Source: Panicum virgatum (lineage: Eukaryota; Streptophyta; Magnoliopsida; Poales; Poaceae). From it: a stretch of 64,000 bases of DNA. Each line of letters opens with the position of its first letter. Positions within the stretch are counted from its first letter, which is position 1. Positions 31,292 to 43,880 of the stretch are shown here, piece by piece. The notes beneath the pieces are model-generated. The model made no database searches and was not told the DNA's origin. It saw nothing but the letters and a program-made list of their open reading frames with translations. The DNA is taken from the NCBI RefSeq assembly GCF_016808335.1, contig NC_053150.1:47705607-47769606 (forward strand). The letters run 5' to 3'. The position numbers and the translations under genes are program-made.

Positions 31292-33114
31292 ATAAACATT
31301 TGCATATAAAAATATTTATTATATATTAAAAAAATATTGGCGCATCAACCCTTCCAGCGTTCATCCGTTTCCTTAGAAAAAACCTTTCAACACTTAGCGG
31401 GTGTACCTCTGGCCATCGAGCAGGAGCGACAAGAGAAAAGAGAGAAATACCGCCGGTTGAAGCGGGCGTTCGATCTTTGCTTGTGGGCCTAGATAGAGGC
31501 AATCGCGGGCACGTAGCCTGCAGCGGTTGTAGAAGCCGACGCATGGCCACGCATCCAGTCAGCCAACCAACTGTGTTATTAGTCCTGCTCTTAAGATCAC
31601 ATCGACCAATGATCGTGCACATTTAGCCACACGTGTCACGTCCTAGCTCCTGAGGGCGCTACATGTCCTCGCGCGACAGGCCCGCCTGGGCACGGCCCGC
31701 TGTCGCGGGAACGCCCGGTGCGCTCTGACGGCTTCGCCGTCGGCCCAGGGCAAAACGGAAGGCATCAGTGAGCGCGTGCTACGCCTACTTCCGCCGTGCC
31801 TGGAGCCGCCAGCGTGCCTGGAGCCGCAGTAGCTGGCGGCGCCTGCCGGGATAAACACAGGGTGCAGTCAGGAATTTATTTTTTTTATTATTAAAAGAGC
31901 CAACTATGTTAATTTATAGAAAAAATTAATCAAAATTCAAGTGTTCAATGAAAATTTGGGGACCGGGTCAGGCCCCTGCCCGCACCCCCAAGGTCTTTAC
32001 GAGTAATGAGTGAGCCAATGATACGATTGTATGGTATGGGGTCCCGATATGCATGGCACGCGGAGTGCCTGAAAACTATACGTAGTACCTGGCCCGAACG
32101 CGTACGCATCCGTGCGACGTCCTCGCAACGGCACCCGTAGACGGCGCGCGCGCGTACGGCGCCTCCATGCCGGCCGGTGGGTGGTGGCGCGCGATGACCT
32201 GGCCGAGCGAGGGCGAGACGTACTCGCGCGCGCGTACGGCGCCTCCATGCCGGCCGGTGGGTGGTGGCGCGCGATGACCTGGCCGAGCGAGGGCGAGACG
32301 TACTCGCGCGCGCGTTAATTGACAAGAAGCCGTAGCGCGCAGGCACGGGCGCGCGGGCGGGACGACGACGACGGGCCGGTGCGTGGGCCGCGTGACCGTG
32401 CGCGACCCCGCGCGGAACGCCCACGCCGGCGGCCGGCGACGCATGTGCCTGCCGGGCCTTATCTCCTCCTGCTCGTCGTCGGCCAGGTTTCGCGCGCACG
32501 AGGATGGGCACGGCACGCACGTTGGAGGCAAGGCAGATCATCAGATAAATACACACACATTCTGGGATCCAGAAATTACCAAATTTTAACCGGAGCAAGA
32601 TAAAGGCACCAAGATGACAATGCAACAACAAACACTCAAAAAGCTACTCTATATTGCTCACAGAAGAAATAACCAAAATTGCTGTTTTAAGTTCCAAGAA
32701 TTTCATGCATGCTTCGGATTGGTTGTCACAAAATTATGCAAAAATATTGTAAAATCATCTTTTTAAGTCTAGTATTTGAATAAAACATATGGGGGCACAG
32801 TTGCATAACAAAAATTAAACTTCCTTCACAAATTAAACAAGCATTCAAGCAACGCGCAAAATTTCAATAAATGCATGCATGCAAAACACGTGTACACGAT
32901 GCCGCGTTATGCACTAATGAAGTTTATAATGATGTTTGTTAAATGTCAATTATATTTATAAAATTTGGGTCGTGACACCCGCGTGGTGCATCACTGCATG
33001 CCGCAGGCACGCGGGTAACGTGTTGATCCGGCCGGATCGTCCGGACCGCGCCCCGCGGATACGATGCTACGACGACTATTCCCTCCCTTTGAATAATCCT
33101 TTCCGTCAGGGAGC
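31292..33114. other. Intergenic region, no gene recognised
   Basis: Positions 31640-31860 and 32030-32520 are GC-rich with overlapping Arg/Ala-rich frames and no domain. Positions 31870-31990 and 32520-32990 are AT-rich. The only clear structure is the 80-bp tandem duplication listed separately. Confidence 0.4.
32145..32314. repeat. 80-bp tandem duplication
   Basis: Two identical 80-bp units (start GCGCGCGCGTACGGCGCCTC) lie head to tail at 32145 and 32225, with a third partial GCGCGCGCG start at the end. Confidence 0.95.
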
Positions 33115-33451
33115 ACAACTCTCTCTGTTTAGATTTTTTTGGCGTAAATTTTTGGAATTTTTTTTTACTATTTCAGAGCACTAAATAAAGTCTATTTATA
33201 ATTTTTTTTGCATGGATGGGTTGTAAATTGCGAGATGAATCTAATGAGTCTAATTAATCCATGATTAATTCATAATGAGCGGATGGTTACTGTAGCATCA
33301 TTGTTTCAAATTGCTCATTAGATTCATCTCGCGATTACAACCCATCCGTACAAGAAGTTTTACAATTAGATTTTATTTAGTACTCTATGTATGTGTCCAA
33401 ACATTCGATTTGATATTTTTTGGTGTAAAATTTTACGATCCAAATAAGGCC
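33115..33451. mobile_element. Tourist-like MITE, diverged left end
   Basis: The right terminus CCAAATAAGGCC is followed by TTA. Inside is the palindromic pair GAGATGAATCTAATGAGTCT and TGCTCATTAGATTCATCTCG. TTACTGTAGCATCA is also kept. The left end is degenerate. Confidence 0.65.
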
Positions 33452-34055
33452 TTAGTTGTTGCGGTGGAAGAAGCATCACTACGTCAGCACGATGGTATAT
33501 ATATAAATGTCGATGGTGTGCTCGCAGCTCGAGCGTTACGTGTGTGACGCGCGCGTGGTGTGTAAAAGATGAACGCACGAGGTAGGCGTGCTAATTAAAA
33601 TTGCCATATAACTGTACTCGTAGTGTGGAAATCCGGGGTCCAAGATGCTAGCTGCTGCTGATTGGAATCTCATCTCATCAGATCAATCAATCCTCCCGAC
33701 CGTATCATCAGAACGGCGGGTCCAAGATGCCGAGGTGCGCGTGCGCCTGGTTCGACACCGCAACGTTTACAAGAAAGGCTCTACTGCCCTAGTGAAAGTG
33801 AAACTCTGAAAGTAGGAGCGATAGTTGGAGGTGGACACCACGTGTAAGGCCAGCACGGCAGTGACCTTGCTGAAGTGTCCACAGCCCAGTGACTTCACCT
33901 CATGCTCTGATCGTGCCGTGGCACAAGCTAACTTTTTTTTTCAGATTAACTTATTAATAACATGATAAAATAAAAAATACGTTAGCCCGATGCGGTATTT
34001 GCTCCCTTCCTTCCTCCCTCCACACGTTGAGTTTTTTTCTTTTTTATATTTAAAA
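33452..34055. other. Intergenic region, no gene recognised
   Basis: Mixed composition without open frames above 70 codons. I see nothing assignable apart from short homopolymer T and A runs. Confidence 0.4.
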
Positions 34056-35595
34056 ATAAAAAAATCTCAAAAATATATGCCGACTTGGGAATATTTCAAA
34101 AATGGGGGCCCATCGCCCGCTGGAGGGGGGACAGGGGGCCTGTCGTCCTACGACCGGGCGACGGGACATATCTGTAAATTTTTTTACAAATAGATCCCTG
34201 GAGGTGCGGAGTGTGACAGGAGGGGCCTGTCGCCCCGCCATTGGGGGGCCGTCGCCCGATGGGCGGGGGCGACGGGCTCCTGCTTACCTTGGGCCATGGG
34301 CCCGCTCCTAGATCGCGCAAGCCGGCTGGCTCCTAGCTCTCGAACTGGGCGCCGGCGCGACGACGGCATAGGAGCGTGCGGCGGGGTCGTCGTCACGTCA
34401 TGGAGACTGGACACAAGCTCAGCAAAATATGATGCAGAAGAGAGAAACGAGGAGAGAGTAAGGGGGTGTTTAGATTGAGGGACTTCAAAAAAGTCCTAGG
34501 GACTTTTTAGTATTTAGAAGTATTAAATAAATATTAATTATAAAACTAACTGCAGAACCCTGGGGCTAAACTGCGAGACGAATCTAATGATGTATCTTAA
34601 TCTATGATTAGCGAATGGTTACTGTAGCATCACTGTAGCCAATCATCGATTAATTAGGCTCATTAGATTCGTCTCGCGAAAAAGCACTCAGCTGTCAAAA
34701 AACATTTATAAACAGATTTTATTTAATAATATAAAATAGTAAGATTCCTTTTGATGTGATAGGGACTTTTGGAAAAAGTCCTGGAGCCAAACAGGCCCTA
34801 AGTTAGTCGCGAAACCCGTCAACCGTGTGGACACAAGCTCCAAGATGTTCCATGCGCTCGCTAGCAGACTCTGCATAAAGTTTGTGGACCACACAACACT
34901 TGATTGGTACGGCAGCATAATAAAAATAGAGGTTGGAGTCTGTGAAGAGCTCACTTGTTATACGTTTGGTCGATTAAATTTGTCTCTAGATCACTTGGCT
35001 TGGCTATAAGCCAAGTTTATTAAACTTGCTCTAACTAAACCCCTGCCACGGCCGGTGCCCACCGCCGCAGTGGTGCCCTGCCCCGATTATTTAATGAAAG
35101 CCTGCGCCGCGCTGCCGTGCAGTGCAGCCACTGGCTAGCCAGCCTCCCTCCGCCTCCCTGAACGCCGACACGTCCCAAGGCATCTTCTCCTTCTCCATGA
35201 CGTGACGACGACCCCGCTGCGCGCTCCGATGCCGTCGTCGCGTCGGCGCCCAGTTCGAGAGCTAGGAGACAGCCGGCTTGCGCGATCCAACAGCTGGCCT
35301 GTGGCCCAAGGCAAGTAGGCAGCCTGCACACAGCCGCGGGAGCCCGTCGCCCACAGCCCCCCTGTCGCCCAGTGGTGGGGCGACATGCCTCTCTTGTCGC
35401 GCTTCGCTCTTCTAGAGCAGTTGCGGTTGTATTTTTTTGATTTTTCTACAATTTTATATCAATTTTACAATTTCACTATTTAATGCGATGTAATTTTTTT
35501 TACATTTAGGTCATGTCGCCCACTAGATGGGCGACAGCCATTTTTGAAATTTTCCCTATTCAACATATATTTTTGAAATTTTATTTTTTTTAATA
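34056..35595. repeat. Large inverted repeat with GTCGCCC arms
   Basis: The left arm (about 34056-34412) and right arm (about 35195-35595) are reverse complements. Both carry CCTTGGGCCA, GATCGCGCAAGCCGGCTG, CTCCTAGCTCTCGAACTGGG and GGGGTCGTCGTCACGTCATG, then a GTCGCCC/GGGCGAC-rich stretch and an A-rich outer end. The spacer of about 780 bp contains a MITE at 34462-34798. These are probably two inverted copies of one retroelement end. The right arm ends about 270 bp before the HMGR start codon. Confidence 0.8.
34462..34798. mobile_element. Tourist-like MITE (337 bp) with TAA target duplication
   Basis: The ends are inverted repeats (GGGGGTGTTTAGATTGAGGG on the left; GGGCCTGTTTGGCTCCAGG from the other strand on the right, each followed by an ACTTTTT-type match). 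TAA flanks both ends (34459-34461 and 34799-34801). The centre has GCGAGACGAATCTAATGA and its inverse. Confidence 0.85.
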
Positions 35596-35867
35596 TAAAA
35601 ATGAAAAAAGCGCGGGGTTCTACTCTCCGCCGCTATTAAACGGGCCCGCGCCGGCCACTGCCGGCCTCGTGGCCGCCCGCATCCCGAGGAGCGCCCCGAG
35701 ACAGCCGCTCCTCCGCCGGCGTCCTCCACCCACCTCCTCGCGGCTCGCGGTGCCGGCCATCCCACCCGGAACTCCCCCGACCACTGGCACCTCGCGCGCC
35801 ACGGCCCCCCGACCACTGCCACCGCCGCCTTTGACTCGTTGACCGACAAGTGTGAGCGCCGCCCGCC

Positions 35868-38800
35868 ATGGACGCGCGCCGCAAGGTGGGGCAGCAGGGG
35901 GCGGCCGGCCGCGCCGCGGCGGCCCGGCTGCCGAGGGTGCAGGCCGGGGACGCGCTGCCTCTGCCGATCCGGCACACCAACCTCATCTTCTCGGCCCTGT
36001 TCGCGGTGTCGCTCGCCTACCTGATGCGCCGGTGGCGCGAGAAGATCCGCAGCTCCACGCCGCTCCACGCCGTGGGGCTCGCCGAGATGCTCGCCATCTT
36101 CGGCCTCATCGCCTCGCTCATCTACCTCCTCAGCTTCTTCGGCATCGCCTTCGTGCAGTCTATCGTCTCCTCCAGCGACGAGGACGAGGACTTCCTGGGC
36201 GTCGGGGCCGGGGCTCCGCCTCCCACCGCGGCGCCGCCCGCCCGCCAGTTGCCGGCCCCGTGCGCGCTGCTGGGGAGCCCCGCCGCCGCGCCCGAGAAAA
36301 TGCCGGAGGAGGACGAGGAGATCGTCGCCGAGGTCGTCGCCGGGAAGATCCCGTCCTACGTGCTCGAGACCAGGCTCGGGGACTGCCGCCGCGCCGCCGG
36401 GATCCGGCGCGAGGCGCTGCGCAGGATCACGGGGAGGGAGATCGAGGGGCTCCCGCTCGACGGCTTCGACTACGCCTCCATCCTCGGCCAGTGCTGCGAG
36501 CTGCCGGTCGGGTACGTGCAGCTGCCCGTGGGCATCGCCGGGCCGCTCCTGCTCGACGGCCAGAGGTACTACGTGCCCATGGCCACCACCGAGGGGTGCC
36601 TCGTCGCCAGCACCAACCGCGGATGCAAGGCCATCGCGGAGTCTGGCGGCGCCACCAGCGTCGTGCTCCGCGACGGGATGACCCGCGCTCCCGTCGCCCG
36701 CCTCCCCACCGCGCGCCGCGCCGCCGAGGTCAGGGCATTCCTTGAGGATCCTGACAATTTTGAAACGCTCTCCATGATTTTCAACAGGTGAATTCCGAAA
36801 CTTCAAAAAGTTAAATTCGGCTTCATAGCTGATGCCACAACTGCTTGTGTACGTTTAATCCTAATCCTAATGGCCTTTTTGACTCGTGCGTCCGGAGTGC
36901 GACAGATGGCACTGGATTAGCACGCAACATATGTTTGGCGATACGACTCTCTGGTGGAAGACACCTATGTCTTAATCAAAACCACCTTTTGTTCTCATCT
37001 CGTAGTTTCTCTGTTTGCAAGGTTTTGAAATTGTGATGATAATGATATGAGTATGACGTGATGGTTGAACTGCTGAACTAATAACTGTCAAATATGAGCA
37101 GGTCAAGCAGGTTCGCTAGGCTGCAGGGGGTGCAGTGCGCGATGGCAGGCAGGAACCTGTACATGAGATTCACCTGCAGCACAGGGGACGCCATGGGTAT
37201 GAACATGATCTCAAAGGGCGTGCAAAATGTGCTGGATTTCCTTCAGGATGACTTCCCTGACATGGATGTCATTAGCATCTCAGGTTCGTTTTGCTCTCCT
37301 GCTTTTGGGATAAGTTGAATCGTGGTCTCCTAAGTCACTCTTGCCTGCTTGATGCTTGCAAATTTCAGCGCATTATTTGATTGTCAATAAGTAAATCATA
37401 TTTTTCTTGCCGCGTTTAATGTGAAGTGCACATAGGCCCTCTAAAATTCATCATCACTTGCTCTTGTACTTGCCTGCAAACACCATCATGTTTAAAATCA
37501 GACCGTGCTCAAAATACCTCCAAAAAAAAGATCATGCTGAATAGTCTTTAATGAACTAGTTATTATAAGTATAAAGACTGGTAATTCAAATACTAGTACC
37601 AAGTACTACGTGCCCTGTCGAATTACTGAGGGAAACTTGAGTACAGGATATTGGCCTGTTCAATTCAGCGCTACCTTATCAAACTTGGATGGTCTGTGAA
37701 ACCAACATGGCATGACATATGTACTTCTAGTACTTCTTCATTTTTGTGTTGCTCGTCACTATGAATAGGACGTAGAAAGTCACAGAAAGGGCATTAGAAA
37801 TGTCCTGTTGGTACAACGATACTGCGCACAACCTTATTCTGAATAGGTGGAACTACCTTTTCTTGATCGTCATACATACTACTAGAGTGTTCAGGAGAAA
37901 GCACACAAGCTACCTTTACACATGTTAGCAGCCTTTATTTGCCTTGTTTTTCTTTTTGACTGTACTAGTAAATACCTGATTTCATTAGCATAATATTTTA
38001 AAAGCACAAGAAAGAATATTTCAAACCGGCACATCAGGGGTCGGCATTGAGCCCTTATTTATTTGTTTTGGTGATGGATGAGGTCACAAGGGACATACAA
38101 GGTGATATCCCTTGGTGTATGCTCTTTGCTGATGATGTGGTGCTAGTGGATGAGAGTAGAGCAGGGGTAAATAGGAAGTTAGAGCTGTGGAGACGCACGT
38201 TAGAGTCAAAATGGTTCAGACTTAGTAGAATCAAGACCGAGTACATGATGTGCGATTTTAGCGCATCTAGGTATGAGGGTGGTGATGTTAGTCTCGATGA
38301 GCAAGTGGTGGCACATAAGGACACTTTTCGGTATTTAGGTTCGATGCTACAAAAGGATGGCGACATTGATGAAGATGTTAGGCATAGAATCTCAGCTGGC
38401 TGGTTGAAATAGCGTCAAGCTTCTGGTGTCCTCTGTGACAGGAGGGTGCCACAAGAGCTAAAAGGTAAGTTTTATAGGACAGCGATTCGCCCGGCGATGT
38501 TATACGGTGCTGAATGTTGGCCTACAAAAAGGCGACATGTCCAGTAACTGAGTTTAGCAGAGATGCGGATGTTACGTTGGTTTTGCGGGCACACAAGGAG
38601 GGATAGAGTCCAGAACGAAGCTATTCGGGAAAGGATAGGGGTGGCACCAATTGAGGAGAAACTCACTCAACATCGATTGAGATGTTTTGGACATGTCCAA
38701 AGGAGGCCTCCCGAGGCGCCGGTGCGTAGTGGGGTGCTAAAGCGTGTTGATAAGATAAAGAGGGGTAGAGGTAGACCTAAACTGACTTGGGACGAGTCGG

Positions 38801-40448
38801 TTAAGAGAGATCTTAAAGATTGGGATATCTCTGAGGAGTTAGCTTTGGATAGGATCGCTTGGAGACTAGCTATCAACGTGCCTGAACTATGACCTTTGTG
38901 TCTTTTGGGTTTCATCTCTAGTCTACCCCAACTCGCTTGGGACAAAAGACTATGTTGTTGTTGTTGTTGTTGTACATCACTAGTTCGCCACTACCAAGTT
39001 GGCAGCTTTGCGTGCTATGATTTGTGCTGGTCATACCTGATTCCATAAACATAATTTTGTCCATCAAACGACTGTACATAATTGTAGAGCCTAGAACACA
39101 TTTACAATTGTATTATGTTATTTTCCCAAGATAATCAATATCTTTCGGTCCTGAAATCAGGTAACTTTTGCTCTGACAAGAAGCCCGCTGCTGTGAATTG
39201 GATCGAAGGGCGTGGGAAGTCTGTGGTTTGTGAGGCGGTTATCAAGGAGGAAGTGGTGAAAAAGGTTCTAAAAACCGATGTGCAGTCACTAGTTGAGCTG
39301 AACACGATCAAGAATCTTGCTGGCTCTGCTATTGCCGGAGCTCTTGGGGGTTTCAACGCTCACGCGAGCAACATCGTAACAGCCATCTTCATTGCCACTG
39401 GCCAGGATCCTGCACAGAATGTAGAAAGCTCTCACTGCATCACAATGCTGGAACCCATAAATGATGGAAAAGATCTTCACATCTCTGTCACGATGCCATC
39501 TATCGAGGTACGCAACAATGCGCTCGTTTGTATGAAAGTGCTAGCATATCTGGGCCTTGTGTTGGCGATATTCTTTGCCTACATTATGATTGGTCCCACT
39601 TTGATTTTGTTCTGCAACAAATGCTCTGCACGTATCTTATGGTCCCCAATGGGTTATAATACTTAACTTACAAATCCTTTTCCATGAATAATTGACCTTT
39701 AAAATCTCTTGAGCATTTCCATCTAGCAAGTTACCTTTGTTCATAAAGAAAAGGTGATTAATGAATGCTGATTTGTGCCAAACTGGAACCTTGTATTTTA
39801 GTTCTACACTGGTAGGGCAAACAGAGTTGGTGTGACTGGCAATGTGCTTTGTCCATTCCTTCTTAAGTTGTAGTCTAGCTATACTGTTGTGATTTCAGCG
39901 ATTTTTCTAGAGAGTTTATTTATTAGGTCTGGCTACATTTCTTTGTCGGCATGGTCAGCTGATTTGATCCCAAAGGATATTTTCTTCTGATCCCAACAGA
40001 AGGGAATCTTTTATATTTGTTGTCCTGTTCATCTCGTCTCATATGATGATGTTAGGATGAGGCACATTATTGTAGTGTCTTCTCTTTGTTGATTATGATG
40101 GCATAACCCAGTATTGAGGTGCCTCAGATTGTTTGTTTAACACCCTTTGAAATTATGCTCCCAATATACAATGATCATCATGCTCTGAATGTTTCCGAAA
40201 TGCAGGTGGGCACAGTTGGAGGAGGGACTCAGCTGGCTTCCCAGTCAGCATGCCTAGACCTCCTCGGCGTGAAAGGCGCGAACCGGGACTCCCCTGGATC
40301 AAACGCGAGGCTGCTGGCCACCGTGGTGGCCGGCGGGGTTCTCGCCGGGGAGCTATCCCTCCTGTCCGCGCTCGCCGCCGGCCAGCTCGTGAAGAGCCAC
40401 ATGAAGTACAACAGATCCAGCAAGGACATGTCCAAGATCGTGCCTTGA
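35868..40448 (+). CDS. HMGR: 3-hydroxy-3-methylglutaryl-CoA reductase
   Basis: The enzyme makes mevalonate from HMG-CoA with NADPH, the committed step of the cytosolic isoprenoid pathway, anchored in the ER membrane. Exons: 35868-36787, 37102-37283, 39161-39507 and 40206-40448; all GT/AG, 563 aa, normal for plants. Two membrane segments (about 39-56 and 72-100) precede an acidic Pro/Ala-rich linker and the catalytic domain. Motifs: [28 protein letters not shown] (catalytic Glu242), [14 protein letters not shown] (Asp), [14 protein letters not shown] (NADPH site) and [14 protein letters not shown] (His548, followed by the Ser region that SnRK1-type kinases modify in plants). Four exons is the usual plant structure. 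Intron 2 contains a 937-bp RTE remnant. Confidence 0.97.
38037..38973 (+). mobile_element. 5'-truncated RTE-type LINE in HMGR intron 2
   Basis: One plus frame (38047-38892) encodes the C-terminal part of an RTE reverse transcriptase: [24 protein letters not shown] with the F/YADD catalytic core, [43 protein letters not shown] and [12 protein letters not shown]. Two in-frame stops (TAG 38410, TAA 38545) show it is dead. The 3' end is a (GTT)n run at 38953-38972, typical of RTE tails. ACATCA occurs on both sides (38031-38036 and 38974-38979). The orientation is the same as the host gene. Confidence 0.92.
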
Positions 40449-41310
40449 TCCTGGATTTGGATCGTCGCAGGGGAAAAATGGACGGACCCGGATAGTGAAA
40501 ATGCCGTGGAATAAGTTTTTCATGTCCGGTGGAAGCGCAGAGGTGGGGTTGGATTGGAGGGACTGGGCATGGACAGGACTGAGGTTGTTTAACACCTGGT
40601 CACTTTACCAAGAGCCAAAAGAAGAATTCATCATCGACATCAAGTGAGCTGCGAACAGTGTGCATCAGCGAAACCGTCAAGATTGTGAATTGGCCAGGTC
40701 CTTGTTCAGGAGCTGACCCATTGCTTTTTTTTTTATGCCGGCCGTGGCCGGCCCCTCCAACTCGGTCATGAAACCCTGCCGCCGCCGTCCCCTGCGCGCT
40801 GACCACCGGAGAAGCGAGCTAACCAACCTCCTCTGTGTTTCGTGTTCATAAAAGGTTTTTTTCCCCCTCTTCTCGTTGTTTGATCCGTTTTCGCAACCGA
40901 ATGCTGTCGAGAATCCGGTGATGTGGCTGTAAAATAAAATAAAAATAATAATAAAAAACGTGGCCACTGGGCACTGGCCTACCCCTCCATGGCAGTTTCT
41001 CCAGTTGCATCTGCACCCAAATATTCCTTTTTTTTTTTGAAGAACTCACCCAAACTTTCTGTTTCCTCCCGATTCCCGGATCAGCGGTTTTGTTTTGCCA
41101 CTGGATGCTCCCGCGGCGTCCTCACGTGCCCGTCCCCAGCGAGGTTGGCTGGACTTGGACGGACATGGAGATCACCTTGCTCCGGGCTATGGCCATCGCT
41201 GTCTCGCGGCTTAAAGTAACCGAGATTCTCTCTGTGCGTGCGTGGGGGCGGTCGCCGGGTCAGGCTGTCTGCACTCATGTTACTCAATATTGATTCTCTA
41301 AAACGAATAT
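40449..41310 (+). other. HMGR 3' UTR and spacer
   Basis: The 3' UTR probably covers the first few hundred bases. Beyond 40700 the sequence is mixed with T- and A-runs (40724-40733, 41028-41038). No gene recognised. Confidence 0.4.
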
Positions 41311-43064
41311 TCTGTGGTAGTTATCAAGATTCTCTCCTCTATCTCTAGTTTCGTTGCACTCGTTCATGCTCTATGTCACTTATCTATATCAACTACCAGT
41401 CACCGAACCCACATATCACAATTTTTTTTACTCCCCCAGTCATTCCCCGCGGCGCTCCCTTCCTCCTCCCTCCCCGCCCCTCTCTCTTCCTCTCCTCCGG
41501 ACATCCCCGCGCCTCCCTCCCCCGCCGGCGAGCTGCGCCGCCGCAAGCGTGGGCCGCGGGACGAGCCGAGCCGGCCGGCGAGCGCGCGGCCGGAGCGGCG
41601 GGGCTCCTCGGCCCAGGGTAGGCCTGCGCACGGCGCGGCACGGCCCTCCCCTCCCCTCCCCTCTTCGTGGCTCTCTCTTTCTCTCTCCGCCCCTCTCTAT
41701 TCCTCGTGGGCTCCGGCGGCGGGGCTGCTCGGTCATCCCTCGTGCAGATCTGGCGAGGACGCGGCCGGCCTCCTTCTTGGGCGCCCGAGCGCGGCCGGCC
41801 TCGCGACGGCGTCCTCTCCCTCCTGCCTCCGGCCGGGTATTGCGCGCGGCGGTGGTGGCGTGCAGAGGCCCTCGCGGCAGCGGAGGCCCACCGGCTCAAC
41901 CACAGCGCACGTCATACGGCGGGGCGGGCGCGGGGGGGGGGGGGGGGGGGCAGGCGGGCTAGCGGCCGGAGCTCGGCGAACGGCGCGGAGGCGACGGCGG
42001 CGATGGCCTTCCCCCTTCCCCTGCTCCAGCGGTGTCGGCGTCGGGCGCGTGGCGACCATGGCGAGGCGGAGGCCATGGCGCGGGGGAGGAACTGGGGGTG
42101 CGAGGCCGGCGACGGAGGGGCCATGGCCAGCGCCACCCCCTCCTCCCTCGAGGGCACCTGGTGGTTCGGCGGCCCAAGATCCGGTCATGGTGGTTCGGCG
42201 GCGGTCCTCTCTCTCACCCTTCCTGCTTATTCGGCGCGACGGCCCTCTCTCTCTCGATCCAGCCGTCTCTCTCTGCCGGCGGCCCTCTCTTTTTGCGGGC
42301 GGGTCCGCCGCTCTGCGCCGCCGGACGGGCGGTTGGGATGGCGCGTGCCCAGCGCCACGATTGCTCCGGTATTTTAGCGGGCGGGTTCCAGTCCCCCGCT
42401 GCCGTATTTTTTCCGGCATCCCGCACGGCATGCAGCCAACGTGTCGCATAGCGTGCGGGATACTGTTCGCCGGTGCGGGAAGCCTCAGTGGCGCCCAAGT
42501 GCGCCCCGGGTCCGGCGAGCGGCGGAGGGGCCTGTCCGCATGTGACGGCACGGTGGGCAGACCGGATCCGTCCGGCACGGGCACATGGCCGCCCGGGCCT
42601 GGATGGGATCCCCGGATCTCCGGTGGGGCCTCTGCGGCGTCCGGGCATGCCGTCCACTTGTCGCCCGGGCGTCGAGCTCCCGGCCAAGGGAGCACAGCTA
42701 GAGCTAGGCAGGCACCCGGATGGCCGGATCGCAGTTCACAGGTCGCGTGCTACAGGCCGAGCGCTGGGGGCAGGATCTCCGGCGATCTTCCTGGCTCCTG
42801 CTCCGGGGGACGCTGCCTCGCGGGCACGCGCCGGCCCGAGCGCGCGGTGCGTGGCGCGCCCGCGGGCACGGGGCAGGATGCAAGCAGACAGCGTGTGACG
42901 AGCCGGAACCGGAGCCCATGGACCTGGTTGTTGGCGTTGCCCATGTCCGAGTGTCTTCCGGCAGGATGGGTCGTCAGATCACCACCACCGCCGCCCGGGA
43001 TCCTGCCGGGAACCCGTTTCGTCTGGACGGACACGTACGTAACCTCGCAAAGTTTGAGACATAA
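41311..43064. other. GC-rich region with long but unconvincing frames
   Basis: A plus frame of 597 codons (41314-43107) overlaps minus frames of up to 320 codons. Translations are Pro/Arg/Ser/Ala-rich without a domain, no exon chain fits, and a G-run of 19 (41932-41950) lies inside. I treat it as non-coding GC-rich DNA, possibly a captured or retro-derived block. Confidence 0.4.
41932..41950. repeat. Poly(G) run
   Basis: Nineteen consecutive G residues. The length may be inexact because such tracts are error-prone. Confidence 0.9.
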
Positions 43065-43067
43065 TAA

Positions 43068-43318
43068 GGCCAGACTCACTGAAAATTTCATGAGCACAGT
43101 TACCTAAACTAAAAAATAGGTAACTGTATCAGATAGGTTTTATGGTGATGAAACTCTCCTCACATCTCATAAAACTACATCACCTTTTTTTTCATGGTGA
43201 TAGAAACTCTCATCACATCCCATAAAACTACATCCTCCTCTCTTTTTATCATGTCAGAAAAATTGATGACATTTAATGCTATGAAACTCTCCATTAAACT
43301 TCTATTGAGACTGGACCC
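43068..43318. mobile_element. Tourist-like MITE (251 bp) with TAA target duplication
   Basis: The left end GGCCAGACTCACTGAAA and the reverse complement of the right end, GGGTCCAGTCTCAATAGAA, are inverted repeats. TAA lies at both borders (43065-43067 and 43319-43321). AAACTCTC and CATAAAACTACATC words repeat inside. It belongs to a different family from the TTTAGAT-type MITEs in this window. Confidence 0.75.
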
Positions 43319-43880
43319 TAAGAATAAGTATTATAACATACTGTAAGCAGGCTAAATACTGAGGTGAAGAAGACAAGAAAGGAGAGAGAAGAAGCGGGTA
43401 GTAAGCTTACAGCCGGCTTCGACATAGTAACCAAAAAAAACCTCGTGAGAGAGACATGTGAGCTATGTATTAACGATAAAGGACTAAATCACTATACAAA
43501 TAGACTGAGAGGTAGGTTACAAGAATTCTTACAGCCAGCAGCAGATTAAATTATTAACCTTGCTCTAAGCAGTTTCAATGGTACAAGACAGTTCCAATGG
43601 TATATTGATGATAATGATGATTTTTGACAACCACTACGGGCCTCTGTAACTCGCTCACCAAGGTCACTGAACATAGGGCCCAAGCCCAAATACGGGCCGA
43701 TGTGACTCTTCGTAGTCTCTTACACATGGGCCGGTCGTGTAGTGCTCCCCAGCTTCCTTCCCTTCCCCACTCCTTTTCTTTCTTGCGGACCAATTCGAGA
43801 CACGAAGGCGAGGGCGGTCGGGGTCGGGGCGGCGTCGGCGGCAGGTCAGTCCCGGCGCTTGCGGAGCGGAGGGGGAGGAG
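43319..43880 (+). promoter_or_regulatory. Upstream region of the 99-aa membrane protein gene
   Basis: About 560 bp between the MITE and the start codon at 43881. The last 120 bp are GC-rich and probably contain the 5' UTR. No specific site is claimed. Confidence 0.35.

Noticed and set aside
41314..43107. 597-codon open frame on plus
   Set aside because: Translation is Pro/Arg/Ser/Ala low complexity, opposing frames are nearly as long, a G19 run and a MITE border lie inside, and no domain or exon chain is visible. Long frames are expected by chance in such GC-rich DNA.
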